From Labrenzia sp. CE80 (GTDB lineage Bacteria; Pseudomonadota; Alphaproteobacteria; Rhizobiales; Stappiaceae), in contig NZ_WAJT01000005.1 of assembly GCF_009650605.1 (NCBI RefSeq), forward strand, positions 40,024 to 88,816: a DNA stretch of 48,793 nt, written 5' to 3'. A program made the translations under genes and the position numbers. The notes beneath the pieces were generated by a model. That model was not told the origin of the DNA and did not search any database. It saw only the letters and a program-made list of their open reading frames with translations. Below, piece by piece: positions 7,787 to 16,164 of the stretch; positions within the stretch are counted from its first letter, which is position 1; every line of letters begins with the position of its first letter.

Positions 7787-10414
7787 TCAACCCAGTTCGA
7801 CAGGGAACGGCTTCCCAGGGTAAAGTGGCCGCAAAATGCGAGGCCTTTGAATATTCTTGAGGCGTCGTTCAACCATCTTGTGACCTGGAGCAGCATTCAA
7901 AACCAGCCGGAGCGTCTTCAATGCTGAAGTTTCGGCACCGATTTTCACGTAGCACTCGGCAAGACAGCGAAGGTGCTTTATTTTATCGGGCTCACGCAGG
8001 TACATCGCCTCAAACAGGCGAATAGCTTCCACGTAATTTTCTTGGACAAACGCCTCAACCGCAAGCGCTCTTAGTTCCGATATCGGAGAAAGAGCGAGCT
8101 GGGCGACTGACTGCATCAATTTTTCGGCACAATCATCACGACGCCCCTCATGTGACGCGCTGTCATTATCGCCGGTTTTCCAAAAAGCGCCCAAGCCAAG
8201 TATCATGGCAGCGAAGAAGTTATTGCCGTTTCTACGCGCGATCTGTGCCGTCTTGAGCACGGCACTACTAAACTCCTCCTTTCTGTTTTGGCGGAGGTGC
8301 AAGGCCTCAAGCAAACGCGTGGCTTCAACGATCTCCGTTTTCCTAACGGCCTTCTCGGTCTGCTTGACCAATAGATCGATGGGAGAAGTCAGCGATTGAA
8401 CGTGTTTTTCGCCACCGTAGGAGTAAAATAGAGGAGCCTTGAGGTTCAATTGATCAGGTACCTCACCCAAGATAATCGTCTTTTCGCGAAGGCCGCGGAT
8501 GGACGAGAACAATATCGCGGTCACACGACGGATCTCGGAACCTTCCTTGACAGATGTCTTATAGATAGATTTGCCGAATGAATAAAAATCCTCAATCAAA
8601 TAGCGGAAGAACCTGAGCTTCTTTTCCTCATCCGGCGGGGTTGCGTTTCTAACTGCGTCCACCAGTTCAGCCTCTGTCCTGACTGACACCGCCAGCCCCG
8701 GGTGACTGTAGTAGCTATCACCGCAACAAATGACAGGTTTTCCGCATGACAACGCTACGAGGCCAGCACCGGAATTGATCGTAACGACCACATCGGCGAG
8801 ATCAATTAGATCGATGAAATTGGTTTTTCCATCCACTATTTGGACGCCTGCAATTTCTGGCGACGTCTGTTCAAGTGGGTGCTGCTTTGCAACGATTACA
8901 CAGGTTTGCGGGTCCAAGTTTCTGGCCAGATGCTCCATCCAGAGCCTAAAGCCGTCAAAACCTCCACAGGAATCCGAAAAATACCTGGTCGCGGTATCGT
9001 TTGGGCGCTGGAGCGCCACGAAGATAACTTTGCGATCGCCGATCTTGAGCTGCCTGCTGAGCGCCTCCGCTCCAATGCGTTCGCCATTTTTCTCCAGCGG
9101 GGGACTATCCCTATGGGTTTGCAGCCACTGTTTGGTTCGTTCTATTTCTTTTTCAGCAAGGGGCTGGTCCCACTTTTCGGGTGAGTAAGAGGTGCTATCC
9201 GCAAGGAACCCGCCTGTGTCAAAGAACCAGCTATCGCTGAGACCGCCACGGTCCCAGACAACAAACTTCATCCCTGAATGACGCACCGCCCTGTAGAGCG
9301 CAAGACGATGCTCATTGCCGTATGGATTTAGAAAGAAAACGCGCGAAAAGTTCTTTTCTTGTGCAAACTTAACCAGTTCCAGGCCATCTTCAAAATCCCC
9401 CTCCCGCTTGATTTCGTAGCGGCCGAACGCCGGGAATGCGTGCCTCAATGCTCTGATCGGAGGCGCCTTCTCGTCTTTGACGAGAACCAGCGTCGATATA
9501 CCGGAAACACTGTCTTCCAGTGAAGGCAGAGACGACTTTCCTGCGTCATAGTCCTCCATCAGCTGTGAGACACGCTGTTGATTTTCCGCCATTGGCGCCA
9601 CATAACTCGCTTCGCGCCGTCGAGGATGCCAAAGGTGGGCGACCTGCAAGCCCCGCTGAAACAAGTCAATTCCATAGAGCGCAAAATAGGCCCGAAAACC
9701 TTCATATCGCTGGATCGAATTCTTCCGAGTGTTTGTATAGTATTGATGCGTCCTCGGAGCCTTCAAGGCATATGAGGAAAGGCGGTGCATGAGTTCAAAA
9801 TCCTCTGCACCATGGCCGGCAAAGCTTCTATCATGCCCCCCTATCGCGAGGAGGTGATAGCGGCTCGCAACGATAGCGGAGATTGCATAGGTATGATTGT
9901 CACAGATTGAGTTGTCGGCGCGCATAACTCCGTCGTGGAGTAAAACATCCGCGAATTCAGCATCGCCTGCGGAAAAGAGCGTCAGGTATTTTTCCGTGAA
10001 CTCCTTGGTCAAATAAGTGCCAGGCAGCGCAAAAAATGAGTACGCGTTTTCTGGCATGCTCCGAAGCCGAACTTCGTCCAAAATTCGGTTGTAGTTGCCA
10101 GGCGAGATAAGAAAATCGATGTCGTGGAACATGACCAGGGGCGTTTGCGCATGTTGCGTTCCCAAATCACGCGCGTGACCTATGCTAAATGGCTGATCCT
10201 CTGTTTCCACACACAAAAGAGCTGTTTTGGTCTTCTCCGCCAACGCCTTGAGCTCATCAGCACGCCCAGGGCCCGTACCATAGTCAACAACAAGCGGGAC
10301 ATAAGCATCAGGTAGCGTCTCTATAATGCGTTCGATACGTTCGACTTCGTCGTAGAGTTGCTCGTTGGAGAGTCTCACTGGAATAACGGCTGTAATCAGA
10401 GGCAGGGGCATCAT
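7787..10414 (-). CDS. Multidomain glycan synthesis protein: GT-A glycosyltransferase, capsule-synthesis domain, TPR tail
   Basis: 875 residues. Residues about 1-270 form a GT-A glycosyltransferase: LITAVIPVRL at the start, VMFHDIDFLISPGNYN as the metal-binding region, and GGHDRSFAGHGAEDFELMHR at about 195-215, the G-x-EDxEL acceptor motif seen in beta-1,4-galactosyltransferase and chondroitin-polymerase-like enzymes. Residues about 300-630 resemble a capsule synthesis (KpsS/LipB-like) domain with FVALQRPNDTATRYF, VAKQHPLEQ and VVTINSGAGLVALSCGKPVI. The last about 200 residues are helical TPR-like repeats. The frame runs back to a TTG at 10471, but the paired ATGs at 10414/10411 begin just before the conserved strand and are preferred. 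Substrate unknown; the domain combination suggests one polypeptide doing two glycosyl transfers. Confidence 0.78.
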   Translation of the reverse strand: MMPLPLITAVIPVRLSNEQLYDEVERIERIIETLPDAYVPLVVDYGTGPGRADELKALAEKTKTALLCVETEDQPFSIGHARDLGTQHAQTPLVMFHDIDFLISPGNYNRILDEVRLRSMPENAYSFFALPGTYLTKEFTEKYLTLFSAGDAEFADVLLHDGVMRADNSICDNHTYAISAIVASRYHLLAIGGHDRSFAGHGAEDFELMHRLSSYALKAPRTHQYYTNTRKNSIQRYEGFRAYFALYGIDLFQRGLQVAHLWHPRRREASYVAPMAENQQRVSQLMEDYDAGKSSLPSLEDSVSGISTLVLVKDEKAPPIRALRHAFPAFGRYEIKREGDFEDGLELVKFAQEKNFSRVFFLNPYGNEHRLALYRAVRHSGMKFVVWDRGGLSDSWFFDTGGFLADSTSYSPEKWDQPLAEKEIERTKQWLQTHRDSPPLEKNGERIGAEALSRQLKIGDRKVIFVALQRPNDTATRYFSDSCGGFDGFRLWMEHLARNLDPQTCVIVAKQHPLEQTSPEIAGVQIVDGKTNFIDLIDLADVVVTINSGAGLVALSCGKPVICCGDSYYSHPGLAVSVRTEAELVDAVRNATPPDEEKKLRFFRYLIEDFYSFGKSIYKTSVKEGSEIRRVTAILFSSIRGLREKTIILGEVPDQLNLKAPLFYSYGGEKHVQSLTSPIDLLVKQTEKAVRKTEIVEATRLLEALHLRQNRKEEFSSAVLKTAQIARRNGNNFFAAMILGLGAFWKTGDNDSASHEGRRDDCAEKLMQSVAQLALSPISELRALAVEAFVQENYVEAIRLFEAMYLREPDKIKHLRCLAECYVKIGAETSALKTLRLVLNAAPGHKMVERRLKNIQRPRILRPLYPGKPFPVELG

Positions 10415-10490
10415 CGTACCTGGAACACTAACTCGTAAGGTGACAGACAGAACAATCAGAGGTCCTGACAACTCATTTTTTCAAGCTTGT

Positions 10491-10509
10491 TGTCTCTCAA
10501 AGAGAGACA
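10491..10509 (-). terminator. Hairpin between sulfotransferase and GT genes
   Basis: Perfect 8-bp inverted repeat TGTCTCTC/GAGAGACA with a 3-nt loop, in the 168-bp gap after the sulfotransferase stop and before the large GT gene. No T-run follows on the minus strand, so it is more likely a processing or attenuation structure than a full terminator. Confidence 0.4.
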
Positions 10510-10582
10510 TTTCGACTTCGCCGTGCAAGTGCTCGAAAAACGATGCTAAATGAGGCGTTTTTATCATCCGGTGCGCAATGGC

Positions 10583-11266
10583 CTAGTAGGAATGGCGAAC
10601 CGACATAACCTTTCGATAGGTTCTCTCGCTAAACGCCAGGCCAAGAAAGTCAGCAAGTTCTTTCGCATGTTGTGGCTCCGCGACCAGACGCTCATAGTAG
10701 ACTTGGAACACACGGTCGGTGCCCACATGTCTGGATCTTTCAAGACGCATATCCATGCTGTGAATTCTCGCATGTGACTGCAAAGTCTGCCCCCACCATT
10801 TGCTCTTGGCCACGTCGGTGATCCGGCGGTGATTGAAGACGAATTTCACGTCCTCAAAGATCTCGACAAGATCATCAAGAAAACCATCAAGATCGGGAAT
10901 ATCGGTTACATTGATGCGAATTTCCTTGAAACCCACAACGAAAGCATCCTGCGGCGGCCTTAAGACCTCATCAACAAAGAGGTCGCGCACCTTCTGGCGT
11001 GCGCTTGCAAGATCGATGTCATCAACGCCGTACCAAGGGTGGGTTGGCTGACCACTTTTTTTCGCCATATGCGCTTTGGACTTTTTCAAGGAACCATAGA
11101 ACGCATTGAGATGGGCAAGGGCCATATAGTTCTCACCACGTATGCAGCATCCCGGAAGTGCATTTAAGAGCCCCGACAACAAGGTCGAGCCAGATCTTCC
11201 GTAGGTGAAAATGAAGACATAGCGCCGTCCCTCGCTGGGAGGCGTGGCTTTAAGAAATGACAACAT
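10583..11266 (-). CDS. Sulfotransferase family protein
   Basis: 227 residues. The 5'-phosphosulfate-binding P-loop is clear: FIFTYGRSGSTLLSGLLNAL at about residues 19-35, followed by a GENYM segment. The 3'-phosphate-binding region is probably FVFNHRRITDVAKSKWW, and a C-terminal VYYERLVAEPQHAKELADFL matches the usual Y-E-x-L-x-x-x-P element of PAPS-dependent sulfotransferases. In this neighbourhood it probably sulfates a capsule or other surface glycan. The start overlaps the upstream gene's last 17 bases; ATG 11266 is chosen because the sequence before it is not conserved-looking, and ATG 11275 is an alternative. It would be translationally coupled to the GT31-like gene. Confidence 0.85.
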   Translation of the reverse strand: MLSFLKATPPSEGRRYVFIFTYGRSGSTLLSGLLNALPGCCIRGENYMALAHLNAFYGSLKKSKAHMAKKSGQPTHPWYGVDDIDLASARQKVRDLFVDEVLRPPQDAFVVGFKEIRINVTDIPDLDGFLDDLVEIFEDVKFVFNHRRITDVAKSKWWGQTLQSHARIHSMDMRLERSRHVGTDRVFQVYYERLVAEPQHAKELADFLGLAFSERTYRKVMSVRHSY

Positions 11267-13121
11267 TGATACCATTCCGGAGGGCAGCCGCACGTTGATT
11301 TTCCTGATCGAAGAGCTGCTGAACAGCCTGCATCCGTTCAAGGGAATGCACGTCGCTTACAATTGTATTTCGATAATCCTCTTCCCAGTGAATATCGCTG
11401 TCCCGGATCGAGGTGAAATGGCAAGATATGAATTCAGGCATGTCCACTTTCCCGTGGAGGGCGCGGCCAACCGCATAATCTTCATACATATGCGAAAATG
11501 TCAGAAGATCCATTTTGGAAATGATATCAATAGCTTTGGGGCCAAGGAAATAACCACCCTGACCGTCAAACCACCTGACATCTGACTTGGCCTTATAGAG
11601 GATATCGCTCAGCTGCTTGTTCGAAAGGGATTTCTTGTGCCAGTCATAAGTTGCGTTTTTGCCCCGAATAATATTGGTGCCGATATACTCGTACCGGTTT
11701 AGATCAAGTTCGAGCAATTTCTGAACATTGCAAACACAATCGTCGTCGATCTTGAAGATGTAATCTGGATTGAAGCGTTCCCTGATCGCCTCTATCGATC
11801 GGTATATTTTATGAGAAAGATACTCATATGTGTCTGGGCAGGACACGAAGAGCCTATCGCCCAACAGGACAGAACCGTCAATGCTCGGGTTCCCCTCAAC
11901 AAAGACGTATTCGATATTGGCGGTCTTAAGGTCTTTAAGCCAAGTCTGTCGGATTGCGTCTTGTTTATTGCGATTGATCTCACACGAAACGATCATGCAA
12001 ACAATTCGCGGGCCTGCTGTGGGGCGATAGGAATCTAGCACATTTCGCAATGAAACCGCTGGGACCTTCTTGCAAGAGCCTTCTGCCGTTACCTTTTCAT
12101 CCAGTCTGACCGACCAGTTGACGCTTCCCGAAAGACCAGTACTAGGCACTGACACCATGTTCCGTGCAGCGATGTCGTCATCTGGCAAGGTAAGGTGTTG
12201 TGCTTCTGCATCGACGACATAGGTCGATTTTCGCAATGAAAACCCCAAAATTGAGACCGCGTCGCTCTTGTGATCTATCTCGACGACGGCAAAGTGGTCT
12301 TCCCGCGTCCTCATACGGTTTTCTCTAATACAACTAATAGCTTTTTGGGGATCGTCGTAGGGAGACAGGAAGAATATATTTTGAAATTTGCACTTCTCAA
12401 ACAAACCGTTCAAGAAATATGCTCGGTCTCTGTCCTCATCATTGTCGCTATAGAAATATTGAACTACCTGATACGATACATTGAAATACTTGCTCTGCAA
12501 TTCATTGAAAAAACCAACATTTACCGAAGAAGATTCATAGACTGCGATGATTAGCTCATCCACGGAATCATGAATCTTTGCGACAATGCCGGCGAGTAAT
12601 TTTTCATCGCCATCAAAAGCAATAATCGCGCTTAGGCCGGCTTTCTGAGAAATCATCTGAGGTAAATTGCTCATCTGAGATGTCAGCCATGGTCGCGTTT
12701 CATAGGACAACAGAAACGGCCAGCGCCTGGCAAAGTGCTGATCGGAACTAAGGTCTGAGCCAGTGGAGATGAAATCGAAGTTGCAGAAAATCCGAATTTC
12801 CCGGCCGACAATATCCCTGGTCAAGTCGTATTCAAAGACACTTCCGTTGAAGTCGATTAGGAACTTGTTCTTTTGGACTGAAAGTAGAATCTTGTTCTGC
12901 TTTTCAATTGCCAAATCATGTATTTGCTTTTTTGACCATCCGTCCGATGATTTATGGCTGAAGGAGATACCCGCCGTTTTATGCCTGAGTTCGACTCGGA
13001 GGAGAACATCTCCACTTTGGTCGTCGACCACGTTGATATAGAGGCTGCTCTCATCTCTTGGTTTGGTCGCTACAAACGGAACAACAATGCCGTCTCTGGC
13101 AATGAAGGAAATATTTGGCAT
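11250..13121 (-). CDS. GT31-type glycosyltransferase with galectin-like N-terminal domain
   Basis: 623 residues. The C-terminal part (about 385-610) is a beta-1,3-galactosyltransferase/Fringe-like GT31 domain: CMIVSCEINRNKQDAIRQTW, YIFKIDDDCVCN with the metal-binding DDD near 457-459, WFDGQGGYFLG, and MYEDYAVGRAL near 546, the family's E-D-V-x-x-G equivalent. Residues about 15-105 resemble a galectin sandwich (LYINVVDDQSGDVLLRVELR, a conserved-position W in SSDGW, and ILLSVQKNKFLIDFNGSVF), although the canonical H-x-N-x-R and W-x-x-E-x-R sugar contacts are mostly altered. The middle 170-300 is unassigned. ATG 13121 has GGAGGAG six bases upstream and is preferred over the further upstream frame. 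It is first in the glycan cluster. Confidence 0.8.
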   Translation of the reverse strand: MPNISFIARDGIVVPFVATKPRDESSLYINVVDDQSGDVLLRVELRHKTAGISFSHKSSDGWSKKQIHDLAIEKQNKILLSVQKNKFLIDFNGSVFEYDLTRDIVGREIRIFCNFDFISTGSDLSSDQHFARRWPFLLSYETRPWLTSQMSNLPQMISQKAGLSAIIAFDGDEKLLAGIVAKIHDSVDELIIAVYESSSVNVGFFNELQSKYFNVSYQVVQYFYSDNDEDRDRAYFLNGLFEKCKFQNIFFLSPYDDPQKAISCIRENRMRTREDHFAVVEIDHKSDAVSILGFSLRKSTYVVDAEAQHLTLPDDDIAARNMVSVPSTGLSGSVNWSVRLDEKVTAEGSCKKVPAVSLRNVLDSYRPTAGPRIVCMIVSCEINRNKQDAIRQTWLKDLKTANIEYVFVEGNPSIDGSVLLGDRLFVSCPDTYEYLSHKIYRSIEAIRERFNPDYIFKIDDDCVCNVQKLLELDLNRYEYIGTNIIRGKNATYDWHKKSLSNKQLSDILYKAKSDVRWFDGQGGYFLGPKAIDIISKMDLLTFSHMYEDYAVGRALHGKVDMPEFISCHFTSIRDSDIHWEEDYRNTIVSDVHSLERMQAVQQLFDQENQRAAALRNGINVVIS

Positions 13122-13330
13122 GAAACTCCTCCGGAACGACACATTCCATTTTAGCCCATGAACCCAAGTGGTTCGGTATCTTAGCTGATCGGGTTATATC
13201 CAAGTGGACGAAGGGAAGCTAGCGACTGTCTGACTGAATGAAAACGCGAAATGGCCATGCGACATTATTCGACCAAAAAGCAGCGATTAAATTGCGAGTT
13301 AGTTCTTCATCAAACCATACGTCAGCATTC

Positions 13331-14332
13331 ATGGTCCCGTTCTCAAAACTCGCTCTTTTGGCGATTTCCCTGCCACTTGCAAGCGTTCTCACGACTTCCA
13401 CCGAAGCGATTGAGTTGGGGTTGCCAATCGATTGCACACTCGGCAAAAACTGCTTCTTTCAGCAATTTGTAGATGTCGACCCCTCTTCAAAGGCCGTCGA
13501 CCCTTTTTGCTCGGCGTATACATATGACAAGCACAAAGGCACAGATCTTCGCGTTCGGTCCATGGCCGACGTCGTCAGTGGGTTCTCTGTCACCGCGGTA
13601 GCAGACGGCACAATCCTGCGCGTTCGCGACGGTGAGGCAGATCACCTCGTTCGAACGCAGGAAGATTTTGAGTTAGTTGCGGGCAAAGAATGCGGGAACG
13701 GCTTGGTCTTGCAGCTCGCCGAAGACTACGAAATCCAATACTGTCATCTTCGTAAAGGTAGTCTTGTCGTTGCGCCGGGCCAAGCCGTGCAGATAGGCGA
13801 TAAACTCGGGGAGGTTGGCGCATCTGGTTTGGCCCAGTTTCCTCATGTTCATATTACTTTGCGAAAAAGTGGGAAACTCGTTGACCCACTTACTGGCCGT
13901 TTGGTGTCTAGCGGTTGCAAGCGAGAATTCGACAAGTCCAGATCTCTCTTCTCAGAAAGCGTAGTTGCGAAGGTCGATCCAAATGTTCCTGACATTTTAT
14001 CTCTGGGATTGTCTGGGCAGCCTGTCCGTCATTCGTCACTTGTCGAAATGGGTCCGCCGTCCAGATTAAGTGTCAATGACTCTCTCTTCGTCGCCTGGGG
14101 GTGGCTTACCAGACTAAATAAGGGGGACCAGCTCCGTATCGCGTTAAAGAATAATCGCGCTGAAACAATCATCGACAATACCAGCGAACCACTGGAGAGC
14201 AACAAAGCGACCTATTCAGCTTATGCTGGCAAAAGGCAAAAGTTACCCAAAGGGTCATACACGGTCACTCTATCAGTGCTCAGGCGGGATGAGGTCGTGG
14301 CCAGTAAGTCAGAAGTGATTGTATTGGAATAG
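13331..14332 (+). CDS. M23 family (LytM) peptidase, exported
   Basis: 333 residues from ATG 13331. An N-terminal signal peptide (LALLAISLPLASVL with a lysine before it) precedes a LytM domain with the zinc ligands HKGTD (H-x-x-x-D) and HVH in FPHVHITLRK; CHLRKG and the G-N-G-L-V-L-Q segment are also typical. A C-terminal 120-residue domain after the peptidase is beta-rich and unassigned. The enzyme would cut peptidoglycan cross-links or, in some family members, activate other hydrolases. The frame extends back to ATG 13238, but that would bury the signal peptide behind 31 polar residues. It is divergent from the glycan cluster with about 210 bp between starts. Confidence 0.85.
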   Translation: MVPFSKLALLAISLPLASVLTTSTEAIELGLPIDCTLGKNCFFQQFVDVDPSSKAVDPFCSAYTYDKHKGTDLRVRSMADVVSGFSVTAVADGTILRVRDGEADHLVRTQEDFELVAGKECGNGLVLQLAEDYEIQYCHLRKGSLVVAPGQAVQIGDKLGEVGASGLAQFPHVHITLRKSGKLVDPLTGRLVSSGCKREFDKSRSLFSESVVAKVDPNVPDILSLGLSGQPVRHSSLVEMGPPSRLSVNDSLFVAWGWLTRLNKGDQLRIALKNNRAETIIDNTSEPLESNKATYSAYAGKRQKLPKGSYTVTLSVLRRDEVVASKSEVIVLE

Positions 14333-14356
14333 ATTGTTGATCGTTCACTTAGGTTC

Positions 14357-14385
14357 AAGAATGTCTTTGACGAACGAGACATCTT
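14357..14385 (+). terminator. Candidate terminator after M23 peptidase
   Basis: Stem AAG-ATGTCT / AGACAT-CTT with one bulged base and a 10-nt loop, starting 25 bp after the peptidase stop. Only a short pyrimidine stretch follows, so this is tentative. Confidence 0.35.
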
Positions 14386-14551
14386 CGCGGGGGCGCCCAA
14401 CAATCACTCTGACTTGAAACTTGTCCAATTGTGATCCCGATGCTTGAAAAGGCGGCTTCCAAGCAGTCGTGAAGGTCTCAGAAGTCCAATTTTCAGCCGG
14501 AGTTTTTTGGGACGGTCATCGCTCCGCCACAAGCTAGCACCGAGACCTTTC

Positions 14552-16027
14552 TCATTGAGATTGTGTCGCTTTGGCAATTGCTTCGGCGACCAAAGCAATG
14601 CCGTCGCGAACGAGGTTTGCGTTGATCGAGGAATAGGCCAACCGATAGTGCGACGTATCAGGCGAGCGATGGGCATAGAATGCGTCGCCGGGCTCAATGA
14701 GAACACTTTGCCTGCGCAGGTCGACTGCAAGCTTCGTCGTGTCGACGCCCACTGGTGCCTTCATCCAGAAGGAGGACCCGCCGTGCATATCCCGAACATC
14801 CGGGGTTAGGCCGAATTCCCGAATACAATGCTCCATGATCGCGCGGCGTTTGCTGAACACGCGCGCCATGCGGTTGATCTGACTGTCATAATGGCCAAGC
14901 GACAGAAAGTAAGCTGTTGTTCTTTGAATGTGGCTGGGCGGATGCCGAAAAACGACCGTCCTCAGCTCCCGCATTTCCTGGATAAGTGGCTTGGCGGCAA
15001 CGACATATCCAAGGCGGAGCCCTGGAAATATGGATTTCGAAAACGAGCCGAGATAGATGACCGTGCCGATCTGATCCATGGATTTGAGCGCAGGAGCTGG
15101 CGCGCTCAAGAACGACATTTCGAACTCATAGTCATCTTCCACGATGACGAAATCGTCGCGGTTTGCCTTCTCCAACATTTCAAGCCGCCGCTCGAGGGGC
15201 ATTGTCACGTTCGTTGGCGCGTGATGGCTGGGCGTCGTGAACACGACATCGGCGTCGGCCGGAATACGATCTGGCGGCAAGCCATCATTGTCTACGTCGA
15301 TTGACGCCGCGATGTATCTCATCTGATCGAAGATTTTCCGCAGACCCGGAAAGCAGGGATTTTCGACGATGGCTTTTTGTCCCTCGGAAAGCAGCAACTG
15401 TGCAATCATCCAGAGCGCGTTCTGACCCCCCATCGTGATCAGGATTTCATCCGGATTTGCGCGAATGCCACGACGCGGCAGGATATAGCGCAGGATAAAT
15501 TCCACGAGCATCGGGTCATCGTTCTGGTAGTGGTCATGCGTGAGGGTGTCGAAATCCTTTCGCCCGACCGCACGTAGGGAACAGTTCCGCCAATTGGTAT
15601 GGTCGAACAAATCGGGATCCGATTGCCCATAGATGAAGGGATACCTGTAGTCGGTCCAGTTCGGGGGACGTAGAATGTCGCCACGCGATTGCGGACGGCG
15701 GGCAAGTTTGCTGTCCCAGTCGATACCCGCCGGAGCAGAGGTATCGGCTTCGGCGAACCATGGCTGCGTCGGCGCGGTATCGGACACAAAATAGCCCGAA
15801 CGATCCCGCGAAATCAGATAGCCGTTCGAGACCAGTTCCGCATAGGCCAGCGTGATTGTAATACGCGACACGCCCAGGTGATCGGCGAGTTTCCGCGACG
15901 AAGGCATCTTTTCGCCCGCTGCGCAATGCCGGGAGACAATTGCCTCCGCAACAATTTGCTGAATCTGCTGCTGCAGCGTTGCATCACTGCGCTGTGGCAA
16001 CAGAAAGATTTCAGGAGGTATCGCCAA
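14552..16027 (-). CDS. tauR: MocR/GntR-type PLP-dependent regulator, likely TauR
   Basis: 491 residues. An N-terminal GntR winged helix (residues about 10-75: SSRKLADHLGVSRITITLAY, then SNGYLISRDRSGYFV) is fused to an aminotransferase fold I domain (about 110-485), with the PLP lysine in YLGSFSKSIFPGLRLGY. This is the MocR architecture. Its place directly behind the taurine aminotransferase gene and next to tauABC matches TauR, the taurine-responsive activator known from Rhodobacter. The start is uncertain: no in-frame ATG exists near the conserved N-terminus and TTG 16027 is the best visible choice. It probably acts at the tpa-tauA divergent promoter region. Confidence 0.85.
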   Translation of the reverse strand: MAIPPEIFLLPQRSDATLQQQIQQIVAEAIVSRHCAAGEKMPSSRKLADHLGVSRITITLAYAELVSNGYLISRDRSGYFVSDTAPTQPWFAEADTSAPAGIDWDSKLARRPQSRGDILRPPNWTDYRYPFIYGQSDPDLFDHTNWRNCSLRAVGRKDFDTLTHDHYQNDDPMLVEFILRYILPRRGIRANPDEILITMGGQNALWMIAQLLLSEGQKAIVENPCFPGLRKIFDQMRYIAASIDVDNDGLPPDRIPADADVVFTTPSHHAPTNVTMPLERRLEMLEKANRDDFVIVEDDYEFEMSFLSAPAPALKSMDQIGTVIYLGSFSKSIFPGLRLGYVVAAKPLIQEMRELRTVVFRHPPSHIQRTTAYFLSLGHYDSQINRMARVFSKRRAIMEHCIREFGLTPDVRDMHGGSSFWMKAPVGVDTTKLAVDLRRQSVLIEPGDAFYAHRSPDTSHYRLAYSSINANLVRDGIALVAEAIAKATQSQ

Positions 16028-16098
16028 ACCCAGACCTAACGCAATGGACCTATGAACCTACGCTATGCCTTAGGAACTTCGGGCGCAATATTCTCACG

Positions 16099-16164
16099 TC
16101 AAGCACCAGCCAGTGCTTGAGCAGCGTCTTCCTAACTGAGCGCGTACTCTAGCCGAATACGCGC
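16099..16164 (-). terminator. Two hairpins at the tpa 3' end
   Basis: A 7-bp inverted repeat GCGCGTA/TACGCGC (16140-16164) has the tpa stop codon in its 11-nt loop, and a second perfect hairpin TCAAGCAC/GTGCTTGA with a 6-nt loop lies at 16099-16120. Both sit between tpa and tauR. They may reduce read-through into tauR; no strong T-run is present. Confidence 0.5.

Noticed and set aside
14404..14730. 108-codon frame overlapping the 3' end of the MocR regulator gene
   Set aside because: Shadow frame; the regulator's reading frame is well supported by its aminotransferase domain through 14552.
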